NCBI GenBank assembly: GCA_963921425.1
Contig: OY992832.1
Coordinates: 7,130,001 to 7,194,000, forward strand
Direction: 5' to 3'
Length of the DNA stretch: 64,000 nt
Origin: Dryas octopetala
Taxonomy: Eukaryota > Streptophyta > Magnoliopsida > Rosales > Rosaceae
Shown: positions 23,606 through 35,486 of the stretch, one piece after another
How the letters are laid out: each line of letters begins with the position of its first letter
Numbering within the stretch: position 1 is the stretch's first letter
Notes under the pieces: generated by a model
Seen by the model: the letters and a program-made list of their open reading frames with translations, nothing else
Database searches by the model: none
Told to the model about the DNA's origin: nothing
Position numbers and translations under genes: made by a program

Positions 23606-25708
23606 TTATGAAAGTATTTCTATACTCTCTCTTGCATCCTTGATTTCCAATTCCAGGTTTCTTAATATGGCATATATACCATCTGATCTTGGATGAGATC
23701 GATCCGCTACTCTGAACTCATGTAGACATCCATTAATCTCTACCCAACTACAGCCGGGGGTTTTCTTCAGTCCTTGATCCCTAAGAAAACTCCTCATCTT
23801 AGCAACTCCATCCCACTTTCCAGCTGCAGCATATATGTTGGCCAGCAATATATAGTTTCCAGCATTTTTCGGTTCCATAGTTATAAGCTTCTCTGCAGCA
23901 AACTCTGCAACCCCAGTCTCCGAATGCAACTTGCAGGCACTCAACAAAGGGCCCCATACCCGAGCATCTGGTTTGAAAGGCATTGATTTCACAAGTTCTC
24001 TGGCTTCATTGACATGCCCAGCACGCCCTAGTAGATCCACCATGCAAGCATAGTGTTCCTGGCTTGGTTGGCAACCATATTTTTCAACCATCTCCTTGAA
24101 ACACTCCTTCCCTTCTTGAACAAGACCTGCATTTACACAGGCTGTAAGTAGCCCAAGAAAGGTTACTTGATCTGGCTTCATAGTCAATGCCTTCATTTGG
24201 TTGTACAACTTGTAAGATTGATACCAGTCTCCATGCTTAGCATATGCACTAATCATAGAGTTCCATGTGATTACATCTTTATTATTGATGTTCTCTTCAT
24301 CAAAAAGCTTCCTGGCCATCTCTATGCATCCACATTTTGCATAGCTGACTAGAAATGCTGTATTTACAGATGAAAGTGAGTTGAGGCTGAGTTTCATCGA
24401 GTACCCGTGAAGGTATTTTACATTCTCTAGTGCTCCCATATTCACACAAGTAGGCAAGATGTTGATAACTGTAATAAAATCGACCCCGGTTCCTTCAGAT
24501 TTCATCTTGGAGAAGAGAGAAAGAGCTTCAAGAGACTGATCATGGGTTACATATCCTTTAATCATTGCACTCCATGAAACCACAGTCTTGCTTGTCACCA
24601 AGTTAAAAATCTTTCTTGCTGAATGTAGATGATTGCATTCACAATACATGTCAATAAGAGAATTATGAACGGACACTTGATAATCTGAACCATTTCTTAT
24701 CACATGAGCATGCATTTGTTTGCCCCACTCAGTAACTGCTAACTGTGTAATTGAAGAAATTGCAGGAATTGCAGTAAATAAATCAGCTCTAACCCCTGAT
24801 CTTCCCATGCATCTTAATAGCTCCAGCGATTCCTTAGGGTACCCTTTTCGAGAATACGCTGATATCATTATATTCCAAACAACACAGTCCTTCTCAGGCA
24901 TTTTTTCAAATAGCATTTTTGCATATTTTAAATCACCTAACTTGGCATACGTAGACAACAATGCAGTATTCACAGACAAATCCTCACACAATTTGCTCAC
25001 AACAGCCAAACAATGAACAGCCTTTCCCACCTTCAATGAGTTCAAATCCACACTTGATCTCAAAAAGTTAATCATAGTAACTGAATCAGGTTCAAGTTTC
25101 TCCATTTGAGAAGCATCAGAAATCAAAGAATTCCTACAATACAAACCGTTAACAGGCTTTTTATCAACCAGCTCTCCTTCACTTTCAAAACCACCGTAGT
25201 TTCTGTACATATCAACCAAAGCAGAGTCCACCAAATCATATGAATCAAAGCCCAATTTCACTACATGCCCGTGAACCTTTGCCCCATTTCTAGCATCTGA
25301 AAAGCAAGAACATGATCTCAAAACAAAAGGGTAAGTATCTCCATCTGGGTACATAGATTTCATGATCATTTCATTGTAAACCAAAAGGGTTCTCTCAAAT
25401 TCACCATACTTTGACAAGTTTCTTAAGATTGCGTAATAAAGAAGCGAACTTGGGTCGGTGATGGAGTTGAAGACTTGTTGGGAGAGAGTGAGGAAGCCAA
25501 GGTTGGCATAGCAGTCTATGAGTCTGGAAGAGAGTGTTGGGTTTTGGTGCAGGCCATGAAGAATGAACCTGGCGTGGATTTGCTGGAGTTTTTGGGGCTC
25601 GGTGCAGAGGTTCAAGAGGGAGGAGAGTATGCTGAAGGGCCTTGTTTGGGCGGCGGGAAAGTGTAGGAATTTGAGAAGGAAAGAGTTGTGCCGTTGGGAG
25701 CGAAGCAT
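23606..25708 (-). CDS. Pentatricopeptide repeat protein, PLS class, E/E+ type
   Basis: Intronless 700-aa protein; the ATG giving MLRSQRH was chosen over an upstream GTG-opened extension. The N-terminus is basic and Ser/Phe-rich with few acids, as in an organelle presequence. Alternating P, L and S motifs follow from about residue 40, recognisable as SRLIDCYANLG, NTALLSTYAKLGDLKYAKML, VVWNIMISAYSRKG, HNSLIDMYCECNHLHSARKI, VVSWSAMIKGY and ITWNSMISAYAKHG. The end carries the E and E+ regions (RVWGPLLSACKLH, AGNYILLANIYAAAGKWDGV, GCSWVEINGCLHEF, DRSHPRS). There is no DYW cytidine-deaminase domain. PLS-E proteins specify C-to-U RNA editing sites in organelles, usually with a deaminase partner. The RNA target cannot be read from sequence by eye. 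Confidence 0.93.
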   Translation of the reverse strand: MLRSQRHNSFLLKFLHFPAAQTRPFSILSSLLNLCTEPQKLQQIHARFILHGLHQNPTLSSRLIDCYANLGFLTLSQQVFNSITDPSSLLYYAILRNLSKYGEFERTLLVYNEMIMKSMYPDGDTYPFVLRSCSCFSDARNGAKVHGHVVKLGFDSYDLVDSALVDMYRNYGGFESEGELVDKKPVNGLYCRNSLISDASQMEKLEPDSVTMINFLRSSVDLNSLKVGKAVHCLAVVSKLCEDLSVNTALLSTYAKLGDLKYAKMLFEKMPEKDCVVWNIMISAYSRKGYPKESLELLRCMGRSGVRADLFTAIPAISSITQLAVTEWGKQMHAHVIRNGSDYQVSVHNSLIDMYCECNHLHSARKIFNLVTSKTVVSWSAMIKGYVTHDQSLEALSLFSKMKSEGTGVDFITVINILPTCVNMGALENVKYLHGYSMKLSLNSLSSVNTAFLVSYAKCGCIEMARKLFDEENINNKDVITWNSMISAYAKHGDWYQSYKLYNQMKALTMKPDQVTFLGLLTACVNAGLVQEGKECFKEMVEKYGCQPSQEHYACMVDLLGRAGHVNEARELVKSMPFKPDARVWGPLLSACKLHSETGVAEFAAEKLITMEPKNAGNYILLANIYAAAGKWDGVAKMRSFLRDQGLKKTPGCSWVEINGCLHEFRVADRSHPRSDGIYAILRNLELEIKDARESIEILS

Positions 25709-25800
25709 GTTAGGCACAACTGTGTTGTGGCCAAAGTGAACATCTTCGTGAGTAACGGGTTCAGCAAAAAATTTTATATATAATATAGACTATATAGTAA

Positions 25801-26177
25801 GGGAAAAAAACATTTTAGTCTGTGTTTTGTCTGGAAAATAGATTTGATATATGTGGTTTCAAAACTCCACATTTATTTAACGTGTTTTATATTTTTATAA
25901 TATAAGAATAATTTTAACAAAATTAAACTAAAAATTTTAATTTTTGTTTAACAATTAAATTGAAAATTACATATATAATTTTTTGTTATTTTTGAGATAA
26001 ATTCGTGAGTTTATTAGTTTTAATTTGAAAAAAAAATTTCATTTTAGTTATACAATGTCTTTAAATTATAAATTATATAAAACATAAGGATTAAATGCAA
26101 AGTTTTAACACTATATAGATAAAATTTATTTTTGGAGTAAAAGTGTAAAACAGAGGGACCAAAATAATTTTTTTCTC
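25801..26177. mobile_element. Non-autonomous MITE with 9-bp target duplication (Mutator-like)
   Basis: A 377-base AT-rich element without an ORF. The ends are inverted: GGGAAAAAAACATTTTAGTC at the left, and the reverse complement of the right end reads GAGAAAAAAATTATTTTGGT. It is flanked by a perfect 9-base direct repeat ATATAGTAA (25792-25800 and 26178-26186). A 9-bp duplication and low-complexity inverted ends fit Mutator-like MITEs. It starts 92 bases upstream of the PPR ATG. Confidence 0.8.
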
Positions 26178-26429
26178 ATATAGTAATTATAAAAAAAAAA
26201 GATTATATTAAACAGGAAAACTTAAGAGCAGTCTCCAAATAATTCTGGTCATCTTAAAGCCTATTTATATAGGCATTGTACTGATGAAAAATACACTTAA
26301 TTACGTGTTCTCTCATATTTTCCCTCTAGTTTCTCTTGCTTTTTTAAGACAATACAATGTTGGAAAAAGAAAAATAAGGAGGGAATCTGGAGTTGCTCTT
26401 TCGGAAAGCTAAGAATATATTACAACAAG

Positions 26430-27538
26430 ACAGAGATGAAAGATTTGAGTTTGTCTCAGCGCCAAGTAATGTCTTCCATCTTCTTCCCTCGTATTTCTTT
26501 CCATTCCCGGTAAACCAATCACTCAGTTTTCACTTCACATCCCACAGGTAATTCCAGATCTTCTCTCAATTTCATTTCCATTCCTCTTCTTCTTCTTCTT
26601 CCATGTTCCTTTTAGATTTCGAATTGTAAATCTTTTGTTTTTTTCTTTTCAATTTCATTCCTTGACCGAACCTATTGGGTGTTTTGTTGCTGAGAAAATG
26701 TGGGAAAATAGAAGAACAGAAATTGATAAATATTCACTCTTTTTTTCTCTCTGTAGGAAACAGGGAAAAACTAAAACCCTTTAACCAATTCAGCTTCATG
26801 CAGCTATTTTGATTAGTTTAGGTAACCAATTGCTTTGGTTGGTATGTTGGCAACTCAGTTGCTTAATTCAAAAACTTAATTAGATATACAATGCAGGTAA
26901 TGAAACTTTGGGTCTTATCTTTATATGGGATCAAAGTGTGTAAAGGCCTCTGGCTGAGTTGCGCAACTATGTTAATTAATCATTTCTCAAGGGATTAGTT
27001 TCTTTAATTGATTCGGAATGTAACAGTAATAAAACACTCTTCGAATTGTCTAGAATCTAGAATTTATATAGGGAGGGTTAGGTAAGTAAGCCAACTACAA
27101 ATTAATTCCTACAGAGGCAAGTTTTCCTTTTTTTTCTCTGTAGCAATCAAACAAAAAATTCAAAATTAGTTTTGAATTACAAACTTAATTCATTAATCTT
27201 GCTTGGTTGCCACGGCCCACGGTTAAGAAAAATGGGAACTTGAACATAATTCAACTTAGAACTGTACATGATAAGTTTCAGTTTGTGATTCCTTTCTTCT
27301 GGAACTGAAACAATAGAATATGTGAAATTCCAATAGCACTCCTCCCCCTTGTCTCCCCTTCCGAAAATTAAATATGGAGCTAAGGGAGTAAGTTTGTGAT
27401 CTATAATTTTATTTGAGGCTGGTTCTGAATGGGGACATATAACTAAATAAGGGTTTCACCTCTTGTAGGGTATCGTTGGAACATAGGGTTAGTAAAGTTA
27501 GTGCATTGTTGGGGCTGAATTGCTGAAGACTGAATTTA
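26430..27538 (+). other. 5' leader of the ALIS gene with a leader intron
   Basis: The non-coding leader appears to be split. Donor CCCACAG|GTAATT is at 26547 and acceptor CTTGTAG|GGTATC ends at 27468, giving a 921-base leader intron before the ATG at 27539. The transcription start is not determined; about 26430 is a guess from composition. Confidence 0.45.
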
Positions 27539-30500
27539 ATGGATGTGGATGGAGGAAGTACCTCAACAGTTTCTAGGGGTGCTCAATCAATTCCACCACA
27601 TTCCAGGCAACAAAAAGGTATGTTGTTGGGTCTTTCCCATTTCCTAATCATGACTTTGTTGCTTTAGATCTACTCTGAAAAATTACCTAGTTTCTTTTCA
27701 TGTCATTCTATAGCACAGATTGCTACAGAAAGTATTTGATTTACAAATTTATTCACTTTGCTCTCTTTTTTTCCTTCCCTTTCTTTAACATGATCTGTAA
27801 GGCTGCATATTTCATGGAGGTGTGTTTATCTTTTACTTGTGTTACTTACTCTTAAGCAAAATAATTGCTATGGTGGAGCCTTAGCAATCCACCATGTATT
27901 GAATTTGCTTTTAGTTACAACTTGTTGGTGCTCTTCCATAGCATGTACCATGTTTTCATCATTAAAAAAGAAAAAGGAAATTCACACTTAAATTTACTCC
28001 TGTTAATAAATAATGATCACTTTTATGGTGTTTTGTAGCTTTGTATCAATTTAAACAACAGAGTCTCCCTGCTTGTAAGCCTGTTCTCACACCAGCATGG
28101 GTGAGTTATTAAAAATCATAACCAACTCTTCTATAATGCAGTATTTACTATACATGTGTACTATGTGATATTAACTATCTCTTCTGCAGGTGATTACTAC
28201 ATTCTTATTGATTGGTGTCATTTTCATACCTGTCGGTCTTATTACGCTCCAAGCCTCCCAGAGTGTAAACTCTCCTTCTCTGATAAGCTTTATGTACATA
28301 TGTACATATACATATATATAAAATATATTTTCCTGTGTGTGTATCCTGTTGTTCATTGGTTCTTGTTTGCACCCATATCTATATTGGAGCATAAATATGT
28401 GGATAGTTATTTGTTTGATATTGGATGCATAGGTTTTGGAAATTGTGGACCACTATGATACTGAATGTGTACCAGAGGCATTCAAAAGCAATAAGGTGGC
28501 ATATATCAAAGATAACTCAATTCCCAAAAACTGTTCCCGGTTCTTGAAGGTAAAATTTTCTTTTTTGTTAGCCAGACCATGAACTATGAGTCTATGACAT
28601 TCCTTGTGACTTGTGGATTGGATTTCTTGTCTGCTTCATTTAAGTTGTCACAGAATAAGCAAACTATATACTATCCAATTATCTAGATAATGGCTATCAT
28701 CCTGCAAATTTTAATAATCTAATTAAATAGAGCTTGAGCTGTTAGAGTTGTTTGAGAGGCAAGTGCATAAAGTTACATTGTGTCATAGTAGTAGAACTGT
28801 AGAAGAGCTGGTTGGTAGGCATTTCTAAGAATTCAAATCTAGAAAGGGAGACAAAACTGTGAATGCAATAATTGCTTACTACCTAGTGAGTGCATAAACT
28901 TTTTGTTATGCTTATTATCCAATATCCAATGATGTAAGAAACTAATGTATTTCTAGTAAGCTGATTTGGTTTCTAGTAAGCTTATTAACCAATCTGTAAC
29001 TTACGCATTTGCTTTATTCAATTATGTTTGTTTTTCATTTTTTTTTTCTAAATATTTCATATGCATCTCTCTTTGAAGGTCTACAAGCATATGAAAGCTC
29101 CGATTTATATCTACTATCAGCTTGATAACTTCTATCAAAACCACCGACGGTGAGAGTTGTTTTGTTTTTATTTTAACATAGTGATGACCCCATCACTTAC
29201 TCTGATTTACCCTTCTTTTCCTTTCAAAATATTTCTTTATTCCACTATTCTGAAATGCATTTAGTTGCTATATCACTAACAGCTGCCTTCTTCTGTGGTA
29301 TACTTCATGATAAGTTAGTGGTGCTTTGAATTCTTTTAAACAACTACCTTGGGATAATTTGTAGTGCAGTAGTGATCTGGACTTCAAATTTTACTCATCA
29401 TACATTTTTTCTGCCATAGTGGATCCCTTTGGCTCCATTTTTGTCCATCATGAGAAATCTTGCATGAAGATATATTACAATGGGGGAAAAAGTATTTTTG
29501 GGTGCAAATTATACACTCTCCTTTAACTATTGGAATAAACATTATAGAATTTTCAAAATTTACTGACCCACATAGAGCCTTAGTATTATAGGTAATTTAC
29601 AGTATGAATATTTTGATAATCCAAAGGAACTATTCGGGCGATTTTTTTTTTTTTTTTTTCAATATCTGTCCTATTTGTTTTTGGTGAACTTTTCAAAGAG
29701 AAACTTGGAGAAAGTCATTATTGTCTTTTGTTGTCAGATTTTGGAAGTAACAAGATTTATACCTGAAGTTCCTTTCTCTTTCTTTTTTCTTTTCTTTTTT
29801 GGTAATCATGAAAGTTGTTAAACCAAATGTTTAACAAGGATTGCTCTTTTATTTTTTCTGTTAATTTTATGCAAGAAAACTTAACTTGGATGTTACTGGT
29901 TTTAATCTCAGCTTTGTGGTTTTACTCTGCTGATTCCTGGTTTTTCAGGTATGTCAAAAGTAGAACTGACAAGCAACTTTTACATGGGTTCGGGTACAAT
30001 GACACAAGCTCCTGTAAGCCTGAGGAGTCCAACAATGGTCATCCAATTGTTCCTTGTGGTTTGATAGCATGGAGTTTGTTTAATGATACATATACTTTTA
30101 TTCGTGGAAAATCAGAACTAAAGGTCAATAGGAAGAACATAGCATGGCAGAGTGATCGTGATCACAAATTTGGGAAGCATGTATATCCCTTCAATTTCCA
30201 GAATGGGACCTTGATCGGTGGTGGAAAGCTAGATTCAAGAATTCCTGTAAGTACAACTGTACAACAATCCATTACTTTGGTCCTTGTGCTTCTATACTTT
30301 TGAATATGATGCCACCTGAAGTAGTTGTCCAACTTTCTGTACAGTAGTCTAGTTGACAGCCATGGCTAGTAAAAAAGATGACTTTCATATTTTGTAATTT
30401 ACTCGAGATATTAAATTGAGAATAGAAGGTTTCATCATCAAAACACATTAGCTTATGCCTTATGGATGCCTCCATGTTTGCATGAATAACCAAAGTCAAA

Positions 30501-31083
30501 GAAGTTATACCATGTTTCCATGCCCAAAATCAGTGCCTTTACGGCTTTACCTCCATAACATGCATAATGCTTTTAGAAAGATATGCATATTTTAAGTTTT
30601 ATTCGGCTCGCCTTCCTAGTGGGCCTCACCTGTGGCCAGTGCAACATTTGAAAAGGATGCAAAAACACCTGCTCTATGTGCTGTTACAAATTCTCTCCAC
30701 TTATATAATTTCCTTGGAGTAAAACTGAGTTCTTACAATATTTCTGGATTTTTCATGAACTGTTGGTGAATGTTGCTTTGTTTGTTCAGCTAAGCGATCA
30801 AGAAGATCTTATTGTATGGATGCGGACAGCTGCGCTCCCCAGTTTCCGGAAGCTGTACGGTAGAATTGAAGAGGATTTGGATGCAGATGATGTTGTAGTA
30901 GTCAATCTGACGAACAACTACAACACTTACAGTTTTGGTGGGAAAAAGAAGCTTATCCTTTCAACATCAAGCTGGTTAGGGGGAAGGAATGACTTCCTTG
31001 GGCTTTCCTACACTTTTGTAGGTTCCGCTTCCATATTCATCTCTATTGTCTTCTTGCTGCTACATTTGAAACATCCAAGGTAA
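27539..31083 (+). CDS. ALIS-like: ALA-interacting subunit (CDC50/LEM3 family)
   Basis: Beta subunit of P4-ATPase phospholipid flippases; needed for their ER exit and activity. Exons 27539-27617, 28039-28100, 28190-28264, 28433-28549, 29079-29149, 29949-30246 and 30790-31083 join in frame to 331 aa. The cytosolic N-terminus ends in FKQQSLPACKPVLTPAW, followed by membrane helix 1 (about residues 49-70). The large exoplasmic domain holds YDTECVPE, YYQLDNFYQNHRRYVKSR, PIVPCGLIAWSLFNDTY, LSDQEDLIVWMRTAALPSFR and NNYNTYSFGGKKKLILSTSS. Helix 2 is near 300-322. The protein stops at LKHPR plus TAA, so the usual cytosolic tail with Tyr-Leu-Ser-Trp-Asn is missing, and no later exon encoding it was found. 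Alternatively the last intron starts at the GTAATA overlapping this stop, but every acceptor I tried gives only an unrelated short tail. Confidence 0.93.
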
Positions 31084-32751
31084 TATCATATATATCATGT
31101 ATGACTTCTCCATTTTCTGCATATTCATTGTCACTACATCAAAATATCACTAACCTTTTTTTTTTTTCTCAATTACCTCTAAATATTACTAACTTCATTT
31201 TTGGATTTCACTGACGTCGACGAGTGCTTTGTTTTCTAGAACTCTTTAATTGCCCAAGTGAGTTGTCTTCTCAACTCTTCTCTGCCACTGGTTGTCATAC
31301 TCATTCGGTTAGTGTTAGTCCCTCATTCATATTTGTGTTTCAAGTCTTTTGCCTTGATTCTTTTTCGGTATTCATAATTAAATTCCTTATGCTGCACTTG
31401 TGCAGATGGTTAAAACTTTTGTGTTTGTTATTAGTCATTGACTGATTATATATTGAAAAGATTTTAATTTATGTAATTTCTATATGAAGATATTTATAAA
31501 TGAACAAGTTATTTAATAAATTTTAAAATTAAAAAGAATTAATTAAATTAAAATGTTTATCTGAAAAATATTAAATTAGGAAATGTTTCCTTTTTATCGA
31601 TCAGTCTTCCCCAACATGCCAAATTTTAATTTTGTTTATGTTTGCAGCTGAGCTGAAGAGGTGATGTTACTTTTTGAATAGTTTGAAACAAGTGGATTTA
31701 TTGTGACCTCATTACATAGTTACACATAGATTATCAAAATGTCAAGTCATTGCAAGATGTGCTTGGAAAGAGTGGAAGGGGATCCTTTTCCGTGATTCTG
31801 TGAAATATTAGGAAGAAGAAAAACAACATCCAAGCTCCAAGCTAGTTACATGTTGTCATTCATTCTATATACCATTTATTCTGTCAGATCCAAAACAGCT
31901 TGTGACTTGTGACTTGTCCACACACCACGTACATGTTCCTTAATTTAAACATGAATGGAAATTAATGTTTTTATGAAATGCAATATACCTAACAATCACA
32001 TTAATTTATTATGTCTACCTAATGGTTTATTCATCAAATTATCCAAGTCTTTTAACCAATAGAGAATTCGTTTTCTTCAATATATTTTATTGTGTGTGTC
32101 GCATAAGAAAGTAATTAATGGATACATGCAATTATTTTCACCCCCAATTGCTACTTTATTTTTAATTGGTAGATAAAAATATTTGAGGAAACTAAAAAGA
32201 TTAAGTACTCAAGTTCAGCATCGATATTATTCATGCTTGGGTTGTACATTTTATAGCTTTCCTATGTAGGACAAATTTTTTATTTTAACCATTGGTTTCC
32301 ATAATTTTTATCCTTTTTCAGTGTCAGTTAAACCCTCTATCCCCCAAAAAATAAAGTTTCGCGGAAACCAATGGCTAGCACAGGATGGCCAAAAATAACC
32401 TTGCTGCAAAATTTAGTTCTAAGACATGTTCAAGCATTTGCTGAGGTGAATTTACTTGCATTATTGATTGGTCAACATTCATTACAAGATTCCAAGACCT
32501 TTCCTCCTTTCTCTATTTTTGGGACCCTACCATCTCTGACCCCCTGTATAATCATCTATTTCCCCCATTGCTTTTCTTCCCCAAAACGTATTGAAATCCT
32601 TGCCTATACCATTGCTTTGCTAGTTCCTTCCAAGACCTCTCTTGCATCTTCCTCTGAAATCAGACCTGGCATTCCCCAAGAAACCCATCTTCCAAAGATG
32701 AAGGAACTGGCAAGTAGTCTCCAAAAGTTTAAATCTTGTTGGAGAAAAAGA
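31084..32751. other. Spacer, ALIS 3' end to small-protein gene A
   Basis: AT-rich. It contains a possible ALIS 3' UTR with splice-like sites at 31403 and 31649, and the upstream region of gene A. An ORF opens at 32371 in frame with gene A, but its first ~110 residues look like untranslated sequence and lack similarity to the paralogues. Confidence 0.5.
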
Positions 32752-32991
32752 ATGGTGATGAAGGAGTTCAAATACATGCAAACTTGGGGAGAAGTTGCAC
32801 CAGGAGCCCTTTTAATATCTCACAAAAAATCGTATTCCACTCTTCCCAAACTAGAACCCATCATTGAGGAGGTGTCAGAAAGCTTTGAAGCTAGATTGCA
32901 AAAGGGGGTGTGGTTGTATGTTCTTCCTCTGTTCCTCTCTGTGGTTTTGTACCTCGCGTTGTACAGGGATGTGACAAAACATGCTGCATAA
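32752..32991 (+). CDS. EVAP-motif small protein A, tail-anchor-like (79 aa)
   Basis: Single-exon small protein, function unknown. ATG 32752 was chosen over in-frame ATGs upstream because MVMKEFKYMQTWGEVAP then lines up with the N-termini of proteins B and C. Layout: N-terminal 15 residues with an aromatic-Met pair, GEVAP motif (about 13-17), LISHKK, then PKLEPIIEE (about 30-38). A variable acidic linker and a C-terminal hydrophobic segment of about 18 residues (LYVLPLFLSVVLYLALY) follow, with a short basic tail. This resembles a tail-anchored membrane protein. It lies on the opposite strand from B-D. I do not recognise a named family; the paralogy to B and C is clear by eye. Confidence 0.75.
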   Translation: MVMKEFKYMQTWGEVAPGALLISHKKSYSTLPKLEPIIEEVSESFEARLQKGVWLYVLPLFLSVVLYLALYRDVTKHAA

Positions 32992-33207
32992 TGAGAGAGG
33001 CCTATGAAGGGTTTGAAGATTGGATGGATATGTTCCTATGGAGAGCAAGAGCAAATTCATATGCAACCTCAAGGTGGAAGTGGATTAATAATTCACTCAA
33101 ACAAATTTACAATGTGAGGTCGATTATTGCCTATTGGTATCGTTAACCACAAAATTTTGTATTGAGTACCACATTTGATATAAATTGGCTTCCCAAAGTG
33201 CACCATT

Positions 33208-33258
<51 letters not shown>

Positions 33259-33945
33259 CCCCCCCCCCCCCCCCCTCACCCATAGCGAAATCTTTTATCA
33301 GAATTTGCTTTGAAAAGGTAAAATGGTAAGCTACATGCAAAAAGAAATTACCTCCCAAACACTCAAATTGTACATCTATGGTAAAGGAAAATATACATGG
33401 GATGATTAAGAGACTCATATAACAGACTCAATTCTAGATCATTTATTCCTTTCTTAGCATCTAAACACAATTAGTTTGGCTTTGGTTTATGTATTTCATT
33501 CCTTTCTTCTTCACATCTCTATTAATTCTCTCATCGATTTTCCTCACCTCTCTTATTTCTTTCAAATATTTTCCTCATCTCTCTCTCTCTCTAAATAAAA
33601 ACAAAAACTTTATCAAACAGCCAAACAGGTCCTTAAACTTTTCGTAAGTAATTAAATAGCAGTGAAACTCTAAATAAATAATGCGCCCAATGGGCAAGTA
33701 GACATTCCAAGACTCTGCCATTAATTTCCCAATATGAGAATGCCATGGCATGTACACTGTAATTAATGCGATGCAATTTATACATGTGGAATTGTGGATC
33801 GACCCATTTGCAAATTCTAGCACATTTCTAGAGGGCGATCGAAACTACACATTTGTCGATCGATCATGTACAATTTTCTTTTGGTATGTGGCAATCAATT
33901 GCCCCACATGGATCAAATTGAGACCAAATATTATACATGCATCAA
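32992..33945. other. Spacer between small-protein genes A and B
   Basis: Convergent 3' sequence. It contains the TC/C tract and several short TC runs near 33580. No credible ORF. Confidence 0.5.
33211..33275. repeat. (TC)23 joined to a 20-base C run
   Basis: A dinucleotide tract (33211-33256) passes without a break into a homopolymer of 20 C (33256-33275). The opposite strand is therefore (GA)n plus G20. Confidence 0.95.
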
Positions 33946-34182
33946 TTATAGATGCCTGTACAACAAGAAATAAGAAACAAAAGAAACAAAGACTGGAAGA
34001 AGAAACAAGACCCCGATCATCTTTGTTGGTGGAATAATTTCAATGTTAATGAGAGGTCCTTCATCTTCAAGAATGGTCTCCAGCTTCGGAGACTTTGAAG
34101 GTTTGTAAGGGGATATCAGCAGATCAGTTGGTGCAACTTCCCCCAAGTTGTGCATGTAGCTCATCTGATCCTTCACCATCAT
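33946..34182 (-). CDS. EVAP-motif small protein B, tail-anchor-like (78 aa)
   Basis: Single exon, minus strand, ATG at 34182 with a second Met directly after it. Shared layout with A and C: MSYMHNLGEVAP, LISPYKPS, PKLETILEDEG, a short linker, then a C-terminal hydrophobic stretch LLPVFVSFVSYFLLYRH within the last ~22 residues. The tail is nearly identical to that of C at protein level and close at DNA level, so B and C are the most recent duplicates of the set. A TATA run at 34324-34333 lies about 145 bases upstream. No signal peptide or catalytic residue is seen. Function unknown. Confidence 0.75.
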   Translation of the reverse strand: MMVKDQMSYMHNLGEVAPTDLLISPYKPSKSPKLETILEDEGPLINIEIIPPTKMIGVLFLLPVFVSFVSYFLLYRHL

Positions 34183-34323
34183 GATATATCGATCTCGATC
34201 TATCTATAATATATATGTGTGATCGAATTATACAAACTGCAATCGAATCAATTAATGGTAGAATCAGAGAGCTTGAGACTAATTGAGAAGTGGGTTTTCG
34301 ATTAATAGATTGACAAAGGGTCC

Positions 34324-34333
34324 TATATATATA
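34324..34333 (-). promoter_or_regulatory. TATA box of small-protein gene B
   Basis: TATATATATA about 145 bases upstream of the ATG, reading toward the gene on the minus strand. Confidence 0.45.
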
Positions 34334-35486
34334 GTGATGATGGATACATGCACATATAGGAGGTGGTAGCTGTCAGGACATAATGACGCACGAAGTTTGA
34401 ACAAGTCTAAAGATAATATATTGGGAAATTATTGGCAATTACACGTGTTACAAGGATGTAAATTTGACAAAATCCACGTGTCCAAAACCGTGTGTATGAT
34501 CCCTCCGAGCCACTTGGAATTAGACAAGTGGTTGGTACACAGGAAGATGCAAACAAAACAAAAAACAAATACTTCTAGAACAGGATGGTTGTATTAGCTA
34601 GTAACAGACTAACAGTTATGAGTTATCTATTATCTTTCTTCTAGACCAAGAAAAAAAAAATCTATTCTCTTTCTTCTAGATGAGCGTAAACATCCCACTC
34701 CATTAATTGAAGAATTTGATTTGTTGATTTTTCTTCTCTCCATTCTAGAAAGAGGAAACCCGGCCCTTTGGAAATTGTTTCTAATGACCATGAAGAAGGT
34801 TGCTATAGAAAGAGAGGGAAGATCTCCATGAACCAAAATAATTGGTGTCAAATCACTTGACATTATAAATCCAAACTTATTAATTTATTAATCTTATGTG
34901 TTGTACATATATGAGTTAACCCACATGGCCACATATATATCTTATGATATGGTTTTGATATCATTAGGATGAAGTTTATGCAATTAATTTCTTAGTTTTT
35001 TAGTTTAATATTGTCATTTTGTAAGAACAAAAAACCACGATCTCGATCTGTTAATGGAAAAGTCTTCAAGAGGAACTGGGTACTTAGAAATTGTATTTCA
35101 CGTGCTTAATTATGTTATATATGCGACAAAATGGGAATAAAGAATGAGAAAGTCATTAACTTTGGCTCATCAAAATTGTTGCAACAATACATTGATTAAG
35201 GTTGGCGTACCCTGAAATTGTTCACATACTAATTAATGATTAATTTTTACACCCCGAGGCCAATGATTTGTTGTTTAATTGTATATATATATAGCCTTAA
35301 GAGATCTCTTAAATAATTTTATTTAATAAAAAATCTCTTAAATAAGGTTATTTAAGAAATTTCTTAACCGAAGGGCCTATATATATATATATTTGGCTCT
35401 AAACAAAAAAAAAAAAGGGGAATACTAGTGGAGTGGTGGGTACAATTATTGGGGAGTTAATTAATTAATTCTTTCCCTTTAAAATT

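Noticed and set aside
25709..25717. GTG-initiated three-residue extension of the PPR protein
   Set aside because: A plant nuclear gene is expected to start at the ATG just downstream, which gives a typical presequence.
32371..32751. N-terminal extension of small-protein gene A (ORF opening MASTGWPKITLLQ)
   Set aside because: The extension is not shared with paralogues B and C, and its composition looks like untranslated sequence that happens to be open.
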